Assembly (NCBI GenBank): GCA_035516175.1
Contig: DATJAO010000011.1
Location: forward strand, 9,945-73,944
Length of the DNA stretch: 64,000 nucleotides
Origin: DASPSR01 sp035516175
GTDB lineage: Bacteria > Nitrospirota > UBA9217
Direction: 5' to 3'
The translations under genes were made by a program, and so were the position numbers. Positions 1-7,720 of the stretch are shown here, in pieces (position 1 is the first letter of the stretch; every line of letters begins with the position of its first letter). A model generated the notes under the pieces. That model did no database searches. It saw nothing but the letters and a program-made list of their open reading frames with translations, and was not told the DNA's origin.

Positions 1-119
1 GGTAATAGCATAAAAGATACCTTTGTAATTGGGAGTCGGTCACAGCTACGACGTCCGTTTCGGGAAAGCCGTTACATATTTCTGCCATAACATTGCCGCA
101 TTACTGTTTTACGTCATCA

Positions 120-1523
120 TCATTTCCCCGATTCTTGTCCGATCCCGCCCTCTGTCATCTTTCTCGGATCGAGCAGGCGATCCAGTTCCTCTTTCGACAA
201 ATCCGTCATCTCGGCAGCGACATCTTTTAATGGACGTCCTTCGGCGTAGGCCTTCTTAGCGATCTGGGCCGCCTTATCATAGCCGATGACGGGATTCAGC
301 GCAGTCACGAGAATCGGGTTCTGTCCTACGAGGCCGGTGATGCGTTGCCGGTTCACGGTGAAGCCTGCCACGGCCTTCTCCGCAAGAAGGCTCGCGGCAT
401 TTCCAAGCAGGGTAATCGACTGGAGCAGGTTATGAACAATGACCGGCAGCATCACATTCAGCTCGAAGTTGCCCTGCTGGTTGCTCACATTGATGGCGAC
501 GTCGTTTCCCATCACCTGTGCGCAGGCCATCATCATCACCTCGCACATCACCGGGTTCACCTTTCCGGGCATGATGCTTGAACCCGGCTGGAGCGCAGGT
601 AGGGATATCTCTCCCAGTCCAGCGATTGGACCGCTGTTCATCCACCGGAGGTCGTTGGCTATCTTCATGAAAGACGTAGCAGTGGTTTTGAGATTCCCGC
701 TCAGTTCCACCGCCGAATCCATCGTAGCCTGCGCAGCGAAATGGTTGTCGGTCTCAGCAAAAGGGTGTTTTGTGCGCTGGACGATCTTATCCGCAATGCG
801 CCTGCCAAATCCGGACGGCGCATTGATTCCAGTGCCCACGGCCGTGCCTCCAATCGCGAGCTTTGCCAGGCGCGGCAGGCATGACTCGATGCGCTCGATA
901 GCCTGCGCGACCTGAAATGCCCAGCCGCTTATCTCTTGGCTGAGAAGGATCGGCATGGCATCCATAAGATGCGTACGTCCGGTCTTAACGACATCATGAA
1001 ACTCTGGCTCACGCTTTTTGAGCACTTTGTGGAGGCGCTTGAAGGACGGCAGAAGCACCTCGCTCACTTGAAGGAAGGCGCTAACATGGATGGCGGAAGG
1101 GATCACGTCGTTCGAGGACTGACCCATATTAACGTGATTGTTCGGATGGACTTTTGCTCCTGAGCTGCCAAGGATCCGCGTTGCCCTCCTCGCTATCACT
1201 TCGTTGGCGTTCATGTTCGTCGATGTCGCTGACCCGGTCTGGAATACATCGAGAGGAAAGTGGTTGTCCCATTTCCCATCGGCAACTTCCAGGGCTGCCT
1301 GCTGGATCGCCTGGGCTGTGCTGGGATCGAGCAGGCCGAGCTCAGCGTTCACCTCGGCGGCAGCGGCCTTGATGAGCCCAAGGGCACGGATAAAAGCGCG
1401 GGGGAAGCGGATTCCGCTCACGGGGAAATTCTCGATCGCCCGCTGCGTCTGCGCCCCATAGAGCGCGTCTACCGGGACCTTAACTTCGCCGAGGGAGTCC
1501 TGCTCGATTCGAAAATCGGTCAT
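120..1523 (-). CDS. fumC: Class II fumarate hydratase (fumarase C-like)
   Basis: Interconverts fumarate and L-malate in the TCA cycle; soluble cytoplasmic homotetramer in this family. The 467 residues match the usual length. Visible family motifs are the substrate loop GSATSTNMNANEV (97-109), QSSNDVIPS (135-143), the TGRTHLMDAMP block with the catalytic His (about 185) and the superfamily signature GSSIMPGKVNPV (314-325). The QSSNDV form and GRTHLMDA favour fumarase over aspartase, although the same fold serves aspartate ammonia-lyase and the STNMNANE stretch is somewhat aspartase-like. It is divergent from the malic enzyme gene. No Shine-Dalgarno is apparent just upstream of the ATG (CAT at 1521-1523), so either initiation is weak or the start lies elsewhere; the N-terminus aligns well with the family, so I keep this start. 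Confidence 0.88.
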   Translation of the reverse strand: MTDFRIEQDSLGEVKVPVDALYGAQTQRAIENFPVSGIRFPRAFIRALGLIKAAAAEVNAELGLLDPSTAQAIQQAALEVADGKWDNHFPLDVFQTGSATSTNMNANEVIARRATRILGSSGAKVHPNNHVNMGQSSNDVIPSAIHVSAFLQVSEVLLPSFKRLHKVLKKREPEFHDVVKTGRTHLMDAMPILLSQEISGWAFQVAQAIERIESCLPRLAKLAIGGTAVGTGINAPSGFGRRIADKIVQRTKHPFAETDNHFAAQATMDSAVELSGNLKTTATSFMKIANDLRWMNSGPIAGLGEISLPALQPGSSIMPGKVNPVMCEVMMMACAQVMGNDVAINVSNQQGNFELNVMLPVIVHNLLQSITLLGNAASLLAEKAVAGFTVNRQRITGLVGQNPILVTALNPVIGYDKAAQIAKKAYAEGRPLKDVAAEMTDLSKEELDRLLDPRKMTEGGIGQESGK

Positions 1524-1898
1524 AGGGAAAAGGATTTGAAACCCGGAATTTGTTGATACGCGAAAATCATGAAAACGATAACGCGGTCGCTTTTCTTCGT
1601 GTCCTCAATGAACATCGTGGTAATAAGCCGGGCCCTGAAGAGCTGCAGGAGCATAGAGCCGAATACCATAAACATTTGCGCACCGATGGTTCATGGAGTT
1701 AATTATAGCGACTTTGAACAGATTTTGCACGGTGTTTTTAAAAAAATAGAAAGGCGCAGGCCAGAGTCAGTTTTAAGATCAAAAAAGTCACTTTTTGAGG
1801 ATCGAAAGGAGATTACGCTTCATAACGAGGATATGCAGATAGCTTGAGTTGACCTGAAGGATAATTAATTCTATAATGAAAGTAAGAGGTGATGTACC
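1524..1898. other. Divergent intergenic region, fumC / malic enzyme
   Basis: This 375-base gap separates two divergently transcribed TCA-linked genes. The only short open frame (1569-1847) lacks a ribosome site and resembles nothing I know. The right end holds a clear sigma-70 promoter for the malic enzyme (see 1849-1877). I see no comparable promoter for fumC on the minus strand. Confidence 0.6.
1849..1877 (+). promoter_or_regulatory. Sigma-70 promoter of the malic enzyme gene
   Basis: TTGACC at 1849-1854 and a perfect TATAAT at 1872-1877 are separated by 17 bases. Transcription would start near 1884, only about 15 bases before the ATG at 1899, so the ribosome site AAGAGGTGA (1884-1892) would lie at the extreme 5' end of the transcript. 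Confidence 0.75.
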
Positions 1899-3311
1899 AT
1901 GAACTATGCATGTAATACCAGTCCCAGCTACAGCATCGTGATAAGAGTAGAGATCGAGAACCGCATCGGCATGTTCGCCAAGATCGCCATGGCCATTGGT
2001 AGTGCCGGGGGCGACCTGGGTTCTGTGGACATCGTCCGCGTGGAGAAGGGCAAGATCATCCGGGACATCACCGTGAATGCTCGCGACGAGGAACACGAAA
2101 AAGCGATCGTACGGGCGATTAAGACCGTGGCCGGCGTGAAGGTCCTCAGGGTCATGGACCGCACCTTTTCGTCCCATCAGGGTGGTAAAATCGAGATAAA
2201 AAACAAGCTGCCCGTACGCGACCGAAACGACCTCTCACAGATTTACACGCCGGGCGTTGCGCGTGTATGCATGGATATCCATCAGAATAAAGAACACGCC
2301 TACCGCTATACCATCAAGGGGAACTCCGTGGCCATCGTCTCCGATGGCACCGCCGTGTTGGGCCTCGGCGATATCGGGCCCGAGGCGGCGCTTCCGGTAA
2401 TGGAAGGCAAGGCCATGATCTTCAAGGAGTTCGCCGGCATCGACGCCTTCCCCATCGTGCTCGCGACCAAGGACGTGGATTCGATCGTGAACACGGTCAG
2501 GTCTATTGCGCCGGCCTTCGGCGGTATAAACCTTGAGGATATTTCCGCGCCGCGGTGCTTTGAGGTCGAGGCCCAGCTCAGGAAAATGCTAGACATTCCC
2601 GTGTTCCATGACGACCAGCACGGCACTGCCGTGGTCGTGCTCGCCGCTCTCATCAATGTCTCTCGTCTTTTGAAGCGGGACCTCAAAAAATTCAAAGTTG
2701 TCGTCGTCGGAGCAGGCGCAGCAGGCTCGGCGACGGTGAGGATCCTCCTCGCCTCAGGCGTCAAGGACATTATCGCCTGCGACAAGGCCGGGGCCCTGTT
2801 CGCAGGTAGAAGGCAGAACATGGATCATGCCAAGCGGGATCTGGCAAAGCTGACGAACCCGAGGAAGGTGAAGGGGAACATCGCTGACGCGATGAAGGGA
2901 GCGGACGTGTTCATCGGGTTGTCCGCCCCGAACGTCATTGCAGCGGATGACATCAGGAGTATGGCAAAAGACCCGGTGGTCTTCGCGCTCGCCAACCCTG
3001 ATCCTGAAATATCGCCCGAGGAGGCCATTCCGCTAGTCCGGGTCATGGCAACGGGTCGATCCGACTATCCGAATCAGATCAACAATATGCTTGGATTTCC
3101 CGGCATCTTTCGGGGACTTCTCGACGTGCGCGCAAAGGGCGTGAACGAGGCCGTAAAGCTTGCCGCCGCCCGCGCTATCGCGTACACGGTCGACGAGGAA
3201 GAGTTGCATGAGGACTACATTATCCCGAGCATCTTCGACCGGAAAGTGGTCGCGTCCGTTGCGGCTGCAGTTGCCGAGGTCGCGAAGAGGACAGGACTAG
3301 CGCCGAAGTGA
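1899..3311 (+). CDS. Malic enzyme (NAD(P)-dependent) with N-terminal ACT domain
   Basis: Oxidative decarboxylation of L-malate to pyruvate and CO2 with NAD(P)+ reduction, connecting the TCA cycle to pyruvate. Residues 11-90 form an ACT regulatory domain (IRVEIENRIGMFAKIAMAIG), and the malic domain follows: YTPGVA (116-121), the metal/substrate segment NLEDI (211-215), FHDDQHGTA (236-244) and the Rossmann GAGAAG (271-276). At 470 residues it is the short bacterial form plus the ACT module; ACT domains usually bind amino acids or other small effectors, so allosteric control is likely but the ligand is unknown. The start has a good Shine-Dalgarno and a consensus promoter. Glutamate dehydrogenase follows about 160 bases downstream on the same strand. 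Confidence 0.92.
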   Translation: MNYACNTSPSYSIVIRVEIENRIGMFAKIAMAIGSAGGDLGSVDIVRVEKGKIIRDITVNARDEEHEKAIVRAIKTVAGVKVLRVMDRTFSSHQGGKIEIKNKLPVRDRNDLSQIYTPGVARVCMDIHQNKEHAYRYTIKGNSVAIVSDGTAVLGLGDIGPEAALPVMEGKAMIFKEFAGIDAFPIVLATKDVDSIVNTVRSIAPAFGGINLEDISAPRCFEVEAQLRKMLDIPVFHDDQHGTAVVVLAALINVSRLLKRDLKKFKVVVVGAGAAGSATVRILLASGVKDIIACDKAGALFAGRRQNMDHAKRDLAKLTNPRKVKGNIADAMKGADVFIGLSAPNVIAADDIRSMAKDPVVFALANPDPEISPEEAIPLVRVMATGRSDYPNQINNMLGFPGIFRGLLDVRAKGVNEAVKLAAARAIAYTVDEEELHEDYIIPSIFDRKVVASVAAAVAEVAKRTGLAPK

Positions 3312-3468
3312 CGAGAGCCGATGTCAAATCTGTTTTCTCGCAAAGACCCTAAGACTTTCGAGAAAGATTCGAACCTCATTTTTTAAACTTGCGATCCCTG
3401 TGTGCTCAGCGAAAAAAAAGCATGTTCGGAGTTCTTGTGGAATTAACTCATCGTTAAGGGGAGAACCT

Positions 3469-4740
3469 ATGACCAGAAATCATGAACGATTACACCGGGA
3501 CGAGAAAGACCTCCGCAGCCTTGCCATGACCGAGCTGCAGAATATCTATGCCGATCTCGGCCTGTCGCAAGACGAACTTGACCTCCTGGCCGTGCCGCGC
3601 CGCTCTTTCACGGTGAGCTTCCCGGTGAAAACGACCCTCGGCAAGACACAGATGTTTACGGGATACCGCGTACAGTACAATGACGCTCGCGGACCTGCCA
3701 AGGGCGGCATCAGGTTCCATCCGGACATGACCCTGGAGCATACAAGCGACCTCGCCTTTCTCATGGCCCTCAAGTGCGCCGTAGTGAACATCCCTTTCGG
3801 GGGCTCAAAGGGCGGCGTAGTTGTAGACCCCCTGCAACTCAGCCAGGGCGAACTCGAGCTTGTGACGCGTGGTTACATCCGTGCCATTGCGGATTTCATC
3901 GGCCCTTTCAAAGATATCCCCGCGCCTGACGTATATACCGACGAGCATATCATGGCATGGATCCTCGACGAGTACGAGCGGATCAAGCGTGAACATATTC
4001 CTGCCGTGGTTACGGGAAAGCCGCCCGAGCTCGGCGGCATCGGTGTGCGCAGGTATTCCACCTCGCTCGGTGGCGTGCACGTGCTCGAGCAGGCCATGAG
4101 GGAGCGGGGCATGGAAGCTCACGGAACGCGGGTCGCGGTCCAGGGCTTCGGCAACGTGGGCGCCAACGTCGCACGTATCCTTCATCACTGGGGCTACACG
4201 GTCGTTGCCGTGAGCGATGTGAACGGCGCCATCCTGAACCCGAATGGCATCGACATCTCCTCGCTCAGGCATCACAAGAACAAAGCCGGCAGCGTCGTAG
4301 GCTTCCCCGACGCAAAGGGCATCACGAATGCCGAACTCCTCACCACCGAGTGTGACGTGCTCATCCCGGCGGCCCTTTCGAACCAGCTTGACGAGGATAA
4401 TGCACAAGACGTAAAGGCAAAGATCATCCTGGAGCTCGCCAATGCTCCTATAACTTCTGCGGCCGACGATATCTTCTTCAGCAGGGACATCCTGGTCATT
4501 CCGGACATCCTCGCGAACGCGGGTGGTGTTGTGGTGAGCTACTTCGAATGGAGTCAGAACCTGAGCAACGATCGCTGGCCCGAACAGAAGGTCCTTGAGA
4601 AATTGAAACAGACCATGACCACCGCTTTCAATGATGTCCACAGGCTCTGCAGGGAAATCCGGTGCAGGTTGCGCAAGGCTGCGTACCAGCTGGCGGTGAA
4701 ACGGATCTTGGACGCCGAGCGGCTTCGAGGGAATCTGTAG
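3469..4740 (+). CDS. gdhA: Glu/Leu/Phe/Val-type glutamate dehydrogenase
   Basis: Reversible oxidative deamination of glutamate to 2-oxoglutarate and ammonia with NAD(P)+. I place the start at ATG 3469 because AAGGGGAG (3456-3463) sits just upstream; an in-frame upstream codon at 3400 would add a 23-residue leader with no family resemblance. The 423-residue protein shows GPAKGGIRFHPD (75-86), substrate-binding and catalytic lysines in LMALKCAVV (K102) and GGSKGG (K114), the catalytic Asp in PAPDVYTD (D154) and the Rossmann motif GFGNVGANV. The length fits the hexameric small GDH of about 420 residues. Cofactor preference cannot be read reliably from sequence alone. It is probably transcribed with, or just after, the malic enzyme. 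Confidence 0.92.
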   Translation: MTRNHERLHRDEKDLRSLAMTELQNIYADLGLSQDELDLLAVPRRSFTVSFPVKTTLGKTQMFTGYRVQYNDARGPAKGGIRFHPDMTLEHTSDLAFLMALKCAVVNIPFGGSKGGVVVDPLQLSQGELELVTRGYIRAIADFIGPFKDIPAPDVYTDEHIMAWILDEYERIKREHIPAVVTGKPPELGGIGVRRYSTSLGGVHVLEQAMRERGMEAHGTRVAVQGFGNVGANVARILHHWGYTVVAVSDVNGAILNPNGIDISSLRHHKNKAGSVVGFPDAKGITNAELLTTECDVLIPAALSNQLDEDNAQDVKAKIILELANAPITSAADDIFFSRDILVIPDILANAGGVVVSYFEWSQNLSNDRWPEQKVLEKLKQTMTTAFNDVHRLCREIRCRLRKAAYQLAVKRILDAERLRGNL

Positions 4741-4986
4741 CCCCTGGCTTTTTTTCGCACTGGCGGCTGTCCGATTTTTCAATTGCATCCATTATCTTCC
4801 GACCTTTTCCCCTGGGCCTTGTGTCGGTTTCTGCCAATTCTAAACTCAGCGTCCTATACTAGGCCAAGGAAACATGTCCTACTAATATGCTATCAATCTT
4901 CTGCTATATTGCCCGACATAGAGTATACCTTTCGTAAGAGAAGTTGGGCACGACTTGTTTCGCGCCAATTCCGTAACCACGCCTAG

Positions 4987-5610
4987 GTGCATACAGGTGA
5001 GCGTATTAAGAAAGTGAATGAGACGTTCATCGTAGGATTATATATTTTTAATATGCATCCTATTATATTCTCATTCTGGGCGAAACCAGCCGTAAATGTC
5101 TGTTTCATCCCCAGCGGCAACTGTACCAGTGAAATCACCTGTGAAATCGAACAGGCCAAGACTGAGATCCTGGCCCAGATTTATTCACTCACGTCTAGGC
5201 CTAATGCTGAAGCGGTTGCCAAGGTAACAAACAGTGGTCACTGATGAAATAATATTGAACCTGTCGGACGACTTTGCCCAGAGCAGAGCCGACTATTTGA
5301 GCTTTCTCAAAAGCACCCCATCTATCTCGACGCGAAGCATGTCATTGCCAACAATAAAATTGCCATCGTCGACAAGGCCACGATTGTCACCGGCAGTATC
5401 GAGTTTACATGCGATGAAGAGGGAGAAAACGCCTCGAACCTGCTCATCATCAACTCGGAAACGCTGGCAGCAGCCTGTGTTGACAACTTGAACCAGCACA
5501 AGAAGTTCCGTCGAGTCCAAAAAAAGACGCAGTACAAGGATGCAAAGAAGGAGCCGGGGAAGAAAAAGAGAGATCATAAATCAGGTAATAAGGGTGGGTA
5601 TTTTATGAGA
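4987..5610 (+). pseudogene. Decayed phospholipase-D-family (HKD) nuclease
   Basis: This reads as the small exported PLD-type nuclease (Nuc/endonuclease family) only by changing frame. Residues encoded from about 5086 give VCFIPSGNCTSEI, then EIEQAKTEILAQIYSLTS, a family hallmark. Two TGA stops lie at 5242-5247. Frame 2 then supplies DFAQSRADYLSFLKS (to about 5313), and the original frame resumes with HPIYLDAKHVIANNKIAIVD, TIVTGSIEF and ASNLLIINSETLA. So at least two compensating shifts are needed. The HKD motif, normally HNK followed by a conserved Asp, reads NNK: the catalytic His codon is Asn (aac at about 5352). The tail is Lys-rich and runs into the convergent neighbour. Function is almost certainly lost. 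Confidence 0.75.
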
Positions 5611-5649
5611 ATGACAATTTTCAGTATGGCTTTTTGCGCATCTTTGATC

Positions 5650-6378
5650 CTATTTGTCAAGCAGCCGTTTGACCGCTCTGTCAATCCCCTTCTCAAGGTA
5701 CCGCTCCGCGCCGGCCCGGGCAACTTCCCGCCCCACGTCTTCCACAAGGGCTGACATCACCTGCTGTGCCAACTGGGACGGCGTGGCACCGCCGGGCTTG
5801 CCGAGGTCGGTCAGTTCGATCCGCTGCAAGGCGATGGTCTTCGGCTTGTCCCCGAGGGCGGCGACGCTGACGTCAATCCGGCCGCTCTCGATAACGAGCT
5901 TTCTGATGATGAACTTCGTATCTTCGCCCCGTGGCTTTTGTTCGCCCTGGGCCATCTGCGGGGCATCGTCTTTGTATCCTTCGATGTTCTTCTTGAGGAC
6001 ACCAATGTTCGACGTGCCCGACGGGTTGATCTCATAAACGACCTGCGGTGCTGATATGCGGATATCATCGATAACGATCGGGCGTGTCGTGACCGTGGAG
6101 GGATCAATTCTGGCGTTGATCGTTCCCAAGCGAAAGACGTAGTGCGACGAAAACCCGGGCGGATTCGCCACGGTCAGGCCGGCGACAGCACCCTTGCCGG
6201 AGGCGAGGTGAATCGATACCGAGGACACACAAATAGCGGTCTTCGTCACCTCGGAGCCATATCGCTCGATTGCCGCCTTGACGAGCCCGTTGATATTCGT
6301 CAAGATGAAGATGAGCACCGCGGCAATCAAGATTGCCAGCGCACCGGCCATGATGAGGATTTTTCGGCCGCCTTTCAA
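5650..6378 (-). CDS. AsmA/DUF748-like membrane-anchored protein
   Basis: A 242-residue protein with one N-terminal membrane anchor (about residues 7-27, ILIMAGALAILIAAVLIFIL) followed by a beta-rich periplasmic-facing region. The segments AVAGLTVANPPGFSS and IVIDDIRISAPQVVYE are typical of AsmA-like/DUF748 repeats, a family tied to outer-membrane lipid and protein homeostasis. The C-terminus is an amphipathic, charged helix. The start is TTG at 6376-6378, chosen because AAGGAGG lies about seven bases upstream on the minus strand. It is short for AsmA proteins (often 600 or more residues) and resembles the compact single-module forms. Specific function unknown. Its 3' end meets the decayed PLD gene convergently. 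Confidence 0.6.
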   Translation of the reverse strand: MKGGRKILIMAGALAILIAAVLIFILTNINGLVKAAIERYGSEVTKTAICVSSVSIHLASGKGAVAGLTVANPPGFSSHYVFRLGTINARIDPSTVTTRPIVIDDIRISAPQVVYEINPSGTSNIGVLKKNIEGYKDDAPQMAQGEQKPRGEDTKFIIRKLVIESGRIDVSVAALGDKPKTIALQRIELTDLGKPGGATPSQLAQQVMSALVEDVGREVARAGAERYLEKGIDRAVKRLLDK

Positions 6379-7030
6379 GACTATGCCTCCTTAGTATCGA
6401 GCTCTTTTAACGATAGTGAAGTTTTCGGTTATTTTCAAGGATTATTTGGTGCTTGAAATGCTTGAATTAATCTGCAATCCATGTATAATTTTTATATGAA
6501 CACAAAAAGAGCCTTATCATCGCCGATTACGGGGAGACACTGCATATTGCGGTATGGGCAAGGGATGCTAAAATGAAAATCACAGCAATGGAGTTATAGT
6601 ATCCGGTTAATGCATTATGTTGACGCTGCTGCTCGGCCCGGTAAATTGTCAATGCTGGCTTAAAAACTCGGAGAGAAAGCAGAGGGTGTAGAAGGGAGGA
6701 TAAAAAAAAGGAAGTGGAGCAACGTTGGAAAAAGGCCAACATACCTATGAGAGACAAAAGACAGATGGCGCAAATCGCGCGAAGGGCGGGAGACAGATGC
6801 GGTGCGCGACAAGGCGGAGGATGCGGGCAGAAAGACTACGACAGAAATGAAAAACACACTTAGTAATAGGATAAATGCAAAGAACAGAGGCAATTGATAG
6901 CAGAGAACGACAACGGATAGATTTATAGCCTAAGGTGCGGAGCGGAAAACGGTATGCGAGATTCTGGATGCACGATTGCGCTATGATTTACAATTTAGGA
7001 AAGGGTCAGAATAATAGAAGGATAAAAACG
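6379..7030. other. Gene-poor stretch, possible decayed hydrophilic gene
   Basis: About 650 bases without an intact gene. The plus strand from about 6670 to 6890 is strikingly purine-rich. Read in two frames it gives charged, helix-like peptides (KEVEQRWKKANIP; then DKAEDAGRKTTTEMKN), which resemble a broken hydrophilic coiled-coil protein. No recognisable domain, and no ribosome site of note except the one before 7031. Confidence 0.3.
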
Positions 7031-7399
7031 ATGAAAACGAAAAAGAATCTTATCATTGTAGGTGATCGGGTTCTTATCGACCCCGACGAGCGGATGGACA
7101 AGACACCTTCGGGTCTCTACCTTCCTCCCACGGTCAAGGAGAAGGAGAAGATCATGGGCGGGCACGTGGCAAAGACGGGTCCCGGCTATCCGATCCCTGA
7201 CTCGACACCGGACGAGTCGTGGACCACGGGGAGGAAAGAAGTAAAGTACCTCCCTCTGCAGGCAGCAGAAGGGGATTATGCGATCTTCCTCAAGGACGCT
7301 GCAATGGAGATCGAGTTTGAGGAAAGGAAGTACCTCATCGTTCCTCATTCGGCTATCCTTGCGATCGTGCGTACGGAACTATCGGAAGAAAATGAGTAG
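7031..7399 (+). CDS. GroES-like (Cpn10-fold) protein
   Basis: A 122-residue Cpn10-fold protein. GDRVLIDPDERMDKTPSGLY matches the GroES N-terminal beta barrel (compare the family pattern DRVLVK...E.KT.SGI.LP). GDYAIFLKDAAMEIEFEERKY and YLIVPHSAILAIV match the conserved C-terminal half. The start is ATG 7031; AAGGA lies ten or so bases upstream, and the longer in-frame extension to 6935 has no family similarity. It is longer than canonical GroES (about 97 residues), with an insertion around residues 50-75 where the mobile loop and barrel connect. No GroEL gene is in the window, so it is probably a second, divergent co-chaperonin rather than the housekeeping one. Confidence 0.75.
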   Translation: MKTKKNLIIVGDRVLIDPDERMDKTPSGLYLPPTVKEKEKIMGGHVAKTGPGYPIPDSTPDESWTTGRKEVKYLPLQAAEGDYAIFLKDAAMEIEFEERKYLIVPHSAILAIVRTELSEENE

Positions 7400-7720
7400 G
7401 AAAGGGACCTTGACGAAATCGGACTAGCGTAGCGTGACATGCTCGAAGTCCTCAGGTGAATGATGCACGATGCGGGATGTACCCTATTAAATAGATGACT
7501 TCAGCCTGTTTTTCAAGTAACACTTCTCCTTCTGGCTTCGAGTTTTCTCTCGAGCTATAGCATAGCGCAATCTCCAAGCCTGGCAGGTTGACACCTGACC
7601 CTTCCGCGCTAAAATAAAAAGAACAAAGCAGCACTGAGAACTCTTATCTGCCATAAGTCCGCGCAGCCTTATTACCGCTGAGAGAAAGGTATAAAAGATG
7701 ATACTATACCGGAGGAGATC
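7400..7720. other. Intergenic region upstream of the M16 protease
   Basis: 321 bases with no supported gene. Next to the protease start there is a short dyad, GGTATA (7688-7693) / TATACC (7705-7710), immediately before the ribosome site GGAGGAG. It could be a small operator or a translation-affecting hairpin. Nothing else was recognised. Confidence 0.4.

Noticed and set aside
430..645. Short open frames opposite and alongside fumC
   Set aside because: They overlap a gene with clear fumarase motifs, and lack ribosome sites and family similarity.
1569..1847. 92-codon frame between fumC and the malic enzyme
   Set aside because: No ribosome site, no similarity, and it ends just before the malic enzyme promoter.
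6660..6893. Minus-strand hydrophobic open frame of 77 codons
   Set aside because: It is the antisense of a purine-rich stretch, which automatically gives Phe/Leu/Ser-rich peptides; no ribosome site.
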